Below, piece by piece: positions 59,719 through 64,000 of a DNA stretch of 64,000 nt (positions within the stretch are counted from its first letter, which is position 1; each line of letters begins with the position of its first letter). The DNA comes from Firmicutes bacterium ADurb.Bin193 (lineage in GTDB: Bacteria; Bacillota; Clostridia; Monoglobales; Firm-18), in the NCBI GenBank assembly GCA_002070105.1, contig MWCQ01000005.1:62001-126000 (forward strand), read 5' to 3'. The notes under the pieces are model-generated. The model was not told the DNA's origin. It worked only from the letters and a program-made list of their open reading frames with translations, and made no database searches. The position numbers were made by a program, and so were the translations under genes.

Positions 59719-61110
59719 ATGAGGACGATTAATATTGGCGGAAAGAAAATTATATGCGATGATGGGGAAAACCTTTACAAAGCCCTGCTTCGCGGAGGCA
59801 TAAATTTTAACGCGTCATGCGGAGGTGTCGGAACCTGCGGAAAATGCTATGTTGATATAGACGGCGTGGGAAGGGTTAAAGCCTGCCAATACTCCGTTAA
59901 AGAGGATATTGCATTAAGCCTGTCGGTGCAAAAAATCGAGGCCTTGACAAAGGGAATGCTTCGTGATGTAAAGGCCGACAACAAAGCCGCATGTATAGCT
60001 GCGGACATTGGTACGACAACCGTTGTCGCATATCTTATAAAAGACGGTAAGATAAAGGATGCAATAAGCTCGGTAAATTCACAAAAACCCTACGGCGACG
60101 ATGTAATAACGCGTATAAAATACACAATCGACAATGAGGACGGGACGGACAGGCTTCACAGCCTTATTAAAAATCAGATTAAACAAATGGTATCGGAGCT
60201 TTCTGAGCGAAACGGGGCTTTGGTAAGCGACATGGCGATTGTCGGCAATACGACAATGCTTCATCTGTTTGCCGGTGTGTCGCCCGCGTCAATGGGCGTT
60301 GCTCCCTACACTCCCAAATTTACCGAACTTAAAAAAATCGGTAATGCAACCTTGTTGCCCTCCCTTTCCGCTTATGTGGGCGCAGACACGGTTGCGGCGA
60401 TTTTAGCGTCAGGTATGCACCTTTCGGACAAAAAATGCCTATTAATAGACATTGGCACAAACGGCGAAATCGCACTGGGTAATCGTGACAAAATCATAAC
60501 CTGTTCTGCGGCGGCGGGTCCCGCATTTGAGGGGGCGCAGATAAGCTGCGGCACGGGCGGCGTTGCGGGCGCGATTGACAGCGTTAAAATAAACGGAGGA
60601 ATAACCTATACAACAATAGGAGGTCTTCCTCCCGTCGGAATCTGCGGAAGCGGTATTCTTGACACCGTGGCGCAAATGCTGAAAGCGGGGCATATTGACA
60701 GCAGCGGGTATTTTGAGGACGAGATCCTATACATAGCCGACGGGGTCAGCATAACGGCAAACGACATAAGGCAGGTACAGCTTGCGAAGGCGGCGATTGC
60801 GGCGGGGATCGGGACGCTTGTTGAGCTTTCAAAAACGGATTTGTCCGAAATCGAAGTCTGCTATCTTGCGGGCGGGTTCGGAAGCTTTTTGAACAAACAA
60901 AGCGCATGCGACATAGGTCTGATTCCGAAGGAGCTTTTGGACAGGGTTGTTCCGATAGGCAATGCGGCCGGGATGGGCGCCGTACTGTGGAGTGTTTCCG
61001 ACGAATGTAAAAAAGAGGTTCAAGGGATTACGGACAAAGCCGAATACTTCGAGCTTTCCGAAAGCAGTATTTTCAACCGTTTGTTTATTGAAAATATGGC
61101 TTTTGAATAA
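59719..61110 (+). CDS. Reductive activator of corrinoid proteins (ASKHA ATPase with 2Fe-2S domain)
   Basis: A 463-residue protein that uses ATP to drive reduction of inactive Co(II) corrinoid to Co(I). Residues 1-75 are a plant-type ferredoxin domain with Cys34, Cys40, Cys43 and Cys56 in 'SCGGVGTCGKC' and 'KACQYS'. Residues about 92-463 are the ASKHA-fold ATPase: 'AADIGTTTVVAYL', 'IVGNTTMLHLFAGVSP', 'LLIDIGTNGEIAL' and 'CYLAGGFGSFLNK', as in RamA/AcsV-like proteins. It is shorter than the usual 600 residues, lacking the linker domain. ATG with GAGTGGGG. Confidence 0.9.
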   Translation: MRTINIGGKKIICDDGENLYKALLRGGINFNASCGGVGTCGKCYVDIDGVGRVKACQYSVKEDIALSLSVQKIEALTKGMLRDVKADNKAACIAADIGTTTVVAYLIKDGKIKDAISSVNSQKPYGDDVITRIKYTIDNEDGTDRLHSLIKNQIKQMVSELSERNGALVSDMAIVGNTTMLHLFAGVSPASMGVAPYTPKFTELKKIGNATLLPSLSAYVGADTVAAILASGMHLSDKKCLLIDIGTNGEIALGNRDKIITCSAAAGPAFEGAQISCGTGGVAGAIDSVKINGGITYTTIGGLPPVGICGSGILDTVAQMLKAGHIDSSGYFEDEILYIADGVSITANDIRQVQLAKAAIAAGIGTLVELSKTDLSEIEVCYLAGGFGSFLNKQSACDIGLIPKELLDRVVPIGNAAGMGAVLWSVSDECKKEVQGITDKAEYFELSESSIFNRLFIENMAFE

Positions 61111-61187
61111 AAAAATACAATAAATATTAAAAATGTTCAATAAACTTTTTGTTTAAGGTGTTATTATATATAAAGCGGTGATTTTTA

Positions 61188-62447
61188 TTGGAAGATAATC
61201 GTGATAATTTAAGGCTTATGCAGACAATTGAGCGGCAGCTTAAACAGTTCTCGGTCGCGACCGGAGTTAACTGCGTATGCGTACCGAGGGATGACGAGGG
61301 TTTTAACTATGAGGAAGGCTGTAAAATCTGCAAAACCATAAATGAAATAACGCAAAAAAAGGTTGACTGTAAAAAGGCGATAACCTACGGTGCATATCAG
61401 GCGGAACGCTTCGGCGGGAAATATATCTTTTATTGTCCCATGGGGCTTACATACTTTGCATCGCCCGTTTTTTCTGAGGGGAGCGTTTTTGCCGTGGCGG
61501 TTGGCGGGCCTGTTTTGCTTGTCGACAAGAACGAATATGTTTCAGAGGACATAATAAGCAGACTTGGCATAGAGGATTGCTATGAGCACAGAATAAAAAA
61601 GGATATCAGGAATGTCCCCAGGGTATCACCCGAAAGGGTAACCGCAATGTCGCAGACATTGTTTTGCGTATGTTCGTTTATAAGCGGTACAAAGCAGCTT
61701 CAGTATTTAACCGACGAAGAAACGATCGGCAACGACATGGCGAAATATATAAATTTTATCAGCACCATGGGCGGAAAGCCGTATGAAAGCTCATACCCCA
61801 TTCAAAAAGAGCGGGAGCTTTTGTCGCTTATATCCGTCGGTGACAGAGAAAAAGCGCAGGAAATTTTAGATGACATATTAAAGCACATTATCGAATACTC
61901 AAACCTTGATTTTGAAAATGCCAAGGCGCGTATTTTAGAGCTTGCGGTTTTGCTGTCAAGGGCGGCGCTTGAAGGCGGGGCGGATTTGGAGCAAATTTTC
62001 GGTATAAACTATAAATTCTTAAACCGTATAAACCAATTTAAGACGGTTGCCGAGCTTTCGCACTGGCTTTCGGATATAATGGTGCGCTTTACCGACTGTG
62101 TGTTTAACATAGTAAATATAAAGCACATGGATACGATTTATAAGGCGGTTGACTATATAAAGCGCAACTATTCAAGGAAAATCACGCTTGAGGAGGTTGC
62201 GGGTCATGTGTTTTTAAGCCCGTCGTATTTTTCCAAGGTTTTTAAAGAGGAGCTTAAAATAAGCTTTAACAACTATTTGAACCAGATAAGGATAGAAAAC
62301 AGCAAAAGGCTTCTTTTAAACGACAATATTGATATGATTAAAGTATCCGAGATGTCCGGCTTTGAGGAACAAAGCTATTATATAAAGGTTTTTAAAAAAA
62401 TTACAGGCGTAACTCCCGGTCAATACCGGCGAAGGTATGGAAAATAA
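61188..62447 (+). CDS. PocR-domain AraC-type transcription regulator
   Basis: A 419-residue regulator. Residues about 20-180 match the PocR sensory domain with the Cys cluster ('EEGCKICKTI', 'KKVDCKKAI', 'YIFYCPMGLTYFASPVF'); PocR of Salmonella senses 1,2-propanediol, and relatives near corrinoid methyltransferase genes are thought to sense methanol or methoxy compounds. Residues about 318-417 are the AraC DNA-binding domain ('ITLEEVAGHVFLSPSYFSKVFK', 'VSEMSGFEEQSYYIKVFKKI'). TTG start with AAGCGGTGA. Likely controls the whole cluster, including the divergent glycyl radical operon, in response to its substrate. Confidence 0.9.
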   Translation: MEDNRDNLRLMQTIERQLKQFSVATGVNCVCVPRDDEGFNYEEGCKICKTINEITQKKVDCKKAITYGAYQAERFGGKYIFYCPMGLTYFASPVFSEGSVFAVAVGGPVLLVDKNEYVSEDIISRLGIEDCYEHRIKKDIRNVPRVSPERVTAMSQTLFCVCSFISGTKQLQYLTDEETIGNDMAKYINFISTMGGKPYESSYPIQKERELLSLISVGDREKAQEILDDILKHIIEYSNLDFENAKARILELAVLLSRAALEGGADLEQIFGINYKFLNRINQFKTVAELSHWLSDIMVRFTDCVFNIVNIKHMDTIYKAVDYIKRNYSRKITLEEVAGHVFLSPSYFSKVFKEELKISFNNYLNQIRIENSKRLLLNDNIDMIKVSEMSGFEEQSYYIKVFKKITGVTPGQYRRRYGK

Positions 62448-62463
62448 TTTAGGAGGTAAATAA

Positions 62464-63096
62464 ATGAGCATTTTAAGTGAAATTTCGGAAAATCTGCAAA
62501 AGGGTAGAGCAAAGAATGTTAAAGAATTGGTCGCCCGGGCGATCGAAGAGAAATACACCGCAAAAGAGATACTTGAAGAAGGTCTGCTTGCGGGTATGAG
62601 CATTATCGGCGAAAAGTTTAAGAATAATGAGGTTTTTGTACCTGAGGTTTTGATAGCCGCGCGCGCCATGAATGCTGGTTCCGAAATTCTTAAGCCTCTG
62701 CTTGCGGAGGACGGTGTTGAGGCTGTGGGTAAGGTTGTGCTTGGCACGGTAAAGGGCGACCTTCACGACATCGGCAAAAACCTTGTAAGAATGATGATGG
62801 AGGGAAAGGGCCTTGAGGTTATAGACCTTGGCGTTGATGTTTCCGCAGAGAAGTTTGTCGAAACGGCGATTGCCGAAAAGGCACAGATTATTGCTTGCTC
62901 GGCGCTTTTAACAACCACGATGGGCGAAATCAAAACGGTTGTAGAAGCTGTTGAAAAAGCGGGAATCCGCGACAAAGTAACAATTATGATTGGCGGCGCA
63001 CCCGTTACGCAGTCTTTTTGCGAAAGCGTTAAAGCCGACATATATACACCGGATGCGGCTACTGCGGCGGAGGCTGCCGTTGCGGCAATTAATTAG
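62464..63096 (+). CDS. Corrinoid (B12-binding) methyl-carrier protein
   Basis: A 210-residue MtaC/MtbC-type protein. Residues 1-85 are the helical cap domain ('AKEILEEGLLAGMSIIGEKF', 'VFVPEVLIAARAMNAG'); residues about 90-210 are the Rossmann-like B12 domain with His101 in 'GDLHDIGKNLV' as lower axial cobalt ligand, and 'IIACSALLTTTMGEIKTVV', 'MIGGAPVTQSFCESV'. It carries methyl groups between two methyltransferases. It starts 16 bases after the regulator, with TAGGAGG. The MtaB/MttB-type substrate methyltransferase is not in the window. Confidence 0.95.
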   Translation: MSILSEISENLQKGRAKNVKELVARAIEEKYTAKEILEEGLLAGMSIIGEKFKNNEVFVPEVLIAARAMNAGSEILKPLLAEDGVEAVGKVVLGTVKGDLHDIGKNLVRMMMEGKGLEVIDLGVDVSAEKFVETAIAEKAQIIACSALLTTTMGEIKTVVEAVEKAGIRDKVTIMIGGAPVTQSFCESVKADIYTPDAATAAEAAVAAIN

Positions 63097-63112
63097 GAAT
63101 GGAGCTTAAAAC

Positions 63113-64000
63113 TTGAATATTCTAAAATGGATTGACGAAATAATAAACGCTACCGTTAAAAAGCCCATGCCTGTATTGTCCTTTCCGGGCGCAAGGCTTT
63201 TGGAAATTACGGTTCTTGAAATGATTAAAAGTGCCGACAATCAGGCAAGGTGCATGAAGGCTGTTGCCGATAGGTTTGATACTTTAGCCTCCGTAAGCCT
63301 TATGGATTTGTCCGTTGAGGCGGAGGCTTTCGGAAGCGAGGTAAAATTCGGCGAAAATGATGTTCCCACTGTTATCGGCTCAATTGTTGATACAAAAGAG
63401 GATGCGGAAAATCTGAAAATTCCGCGCGTAGGCGAGGGACGAACGGGCGTTTGCATAGAGGCTATAAAAAAAGCAAAGGCTTTAATCACCGACCGACCTG
63501 TTTTTGCGGGGGTTATAGGGCCCTTTTCCCTTTCGGGAAGGCTTATGGACATGACGGAAATTATGGTTAAAAGCCTGACAGAGCCTGAACTGACCCATGT
63601 AGTGCTTTCAAAGGCGACCGAATTTATAACCCGATACGCACTTTCGCTAAAGGCGGCGGGCGCCGACGGACTTATTATCGCAGAGCCTGCGGCGGGACTG
63701 CTTTCGCCTGCGATATGCAAGGAGTTTTCAAGCGGTTATGTTAAAAAAATAGTCGATGCGGTTTCGGACTACAGCTTTATTGTCATTTACCACAACTGCG
63801 GGAATACCCTTCCTCTGATTGATTCAATATTAAGCATTGGTGCAAAGGCATATCACTTCGGAAATGCGGTTGACATAGAAGAAATTCTTAAAAAAATGCC
63901 TAGTGATGTTCCCGTTATGGGGAATTTAAGCCCGTCCGAGCATCTCCTCGGAGGCACTCCCGCAACCGTTGCAAAGGCGACAAAGCAAATGCTTAAAAAG
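63113..64000 (+). CDS. Uroporphyrinogen-decarboxylase-family methyltransferase (MtaA/CmuA-like), 3' end outside window
   Basis: Open frame to the window end; 296 codons visible. TTG start at 63113 with GGAATGGAG upstream. UroD-fold proteins in this context move the methyl group from the corrinoid protein to coenzyme M, tetrahydrofolate or another acceptor. 'YHNCGNTLPLI' (H-x-C) holds two of the zinc ligands, as in MtaA, and 'GVIGPFSLSGRLM', 'SLKAAGADGLIIAEPAAGLLSP' (in part) are family hallmarks. The family also includes substrate-side methyltransferases such as the CmuA type, so direction of transfer cannot be told. Direct successor of the corrinoid protein. Confidence 0.9.
   Translation, partial: MNILKWIDEIINATVKKPMPVLSFPGARLLEITVLEMIKSADNQARCMKAVADRFDTLASVSLMDLSVEAEAFGSEVKFGENDVPTVIGSIVDTKEDAENLKIPRVGEGRTGVCIEAIKKAKALITDRPVFAGVIGPFSLSGRLMDMTEIMVKSLTEPELTHVVLSKATEFITRYALSLKAAGADGLIIAEPAAGLLSPAICKEFSSGYVKKIVDAVSDYSFIVIYHNCGNTLPLIDSILSIGAKAYHFGNAVDIEEILKKMPSDVPVMGNLSPSEHLLGGTPATVAKATKQMLKK

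Overview
The window is about 64 kb of chromosome from an anaerobic, endospore-forming member of the Clostridia (Bacillota), with moderate GC content and many TTG starts. Evidence for this: SpoIIP and a 23-residue SpoVM; the Firmicute orders secG-rnr-smpB-ssrA and prpC-prkC-rsgA-rpe-thiN-spoVM; sigma-A type promoters with 16-18 bp spacers; and O2-sensitive chemistry (a glycyl radical enzyme with its activase, and a corrinoid methyltransfer cluster). Genus and species cannot be told from the sequence. Both edges cut genes: spoIIP on the left and a UroD/MtaA-type methyltransferase on the right.

Layout. 1-1.3 kb: spoIIP end and an ECF transporter S component. 1.4-7.5 kb: one promoter and a compact aromatic amino acid operon, aroF-tyrA-aroB-aroA-aroC and a chorismate mutase-shikimate kinase fusion. 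7.5-12.7 kb: a flavodoxin-like reductase, then three tandem paralogous secreted proteins, two of which share about 900 identical bases. 12.8-15 kb: DMT transporter, SdpI-like protein, OsmC protein. 15-19.1 kb: two sulfatases and a beta-propeller protein. 19.1-22.4 kb: BspA-type leucine-rich-repeat surface protein between ssrA (tmRNA) and a short tmRNA-end-like sequence. 22.4-28 kb: ssrA, smpB, an RNase R lacking its N-terminal domains, secG, ruvA, and a type IIA topoisomerase B subunit. 28-36.7 kb: rnhA, amidohydrolase, ComEC-like hydrolase, DUF3006, rlmN, PP2C phosphatase, PASTA kinase, rsgA, rpe, thiN, a 52-residue membrane protein and spoVM.

36.7-50.8 kb is accessory: dispersed palindromic repeats, DUF975 and GtrA membrane proteins, an orphan PglX-like DNA methyltransferase, tcdA, a phosphodiester glycosidase, a GH26-like hydrolase, tRNA-Arg and tRNA-Trp, a large secreted protein bracketed by 79-bp direct repeats, and a CrtI-like oxidoreductase. 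50.9-55.6 kb: a lipoprotein and a DUF2339/DUF3999 envelope pair. 55.7-64 kb: glycyl radical enzyme, its activase and a DUF1638 protein, divergent from a corrinoid activation protein, a PocR/AraC regulator, a corrinoid protein and a UroD-type methyltransferase.

The two most interesting observations are these. (1) A roughly 110-nt two-hairpin element occurs three times (upstream of secG, the DUF975 gene and the large secreted protein). Each copy begins exactly at a TATAAT box that has a correctly spaced but non-conserved -35, and the hairpins carry compensatory changes; it looks like an unclassified structured leader, and I do not recognise it. (2) A glycyl radical enzyme sits divergently beside a corrinoid methyltransferase module with DUF1638 and PocR, suggesting a radical C-X cleavage step coupled to methyl-group use on an unknown substrate.
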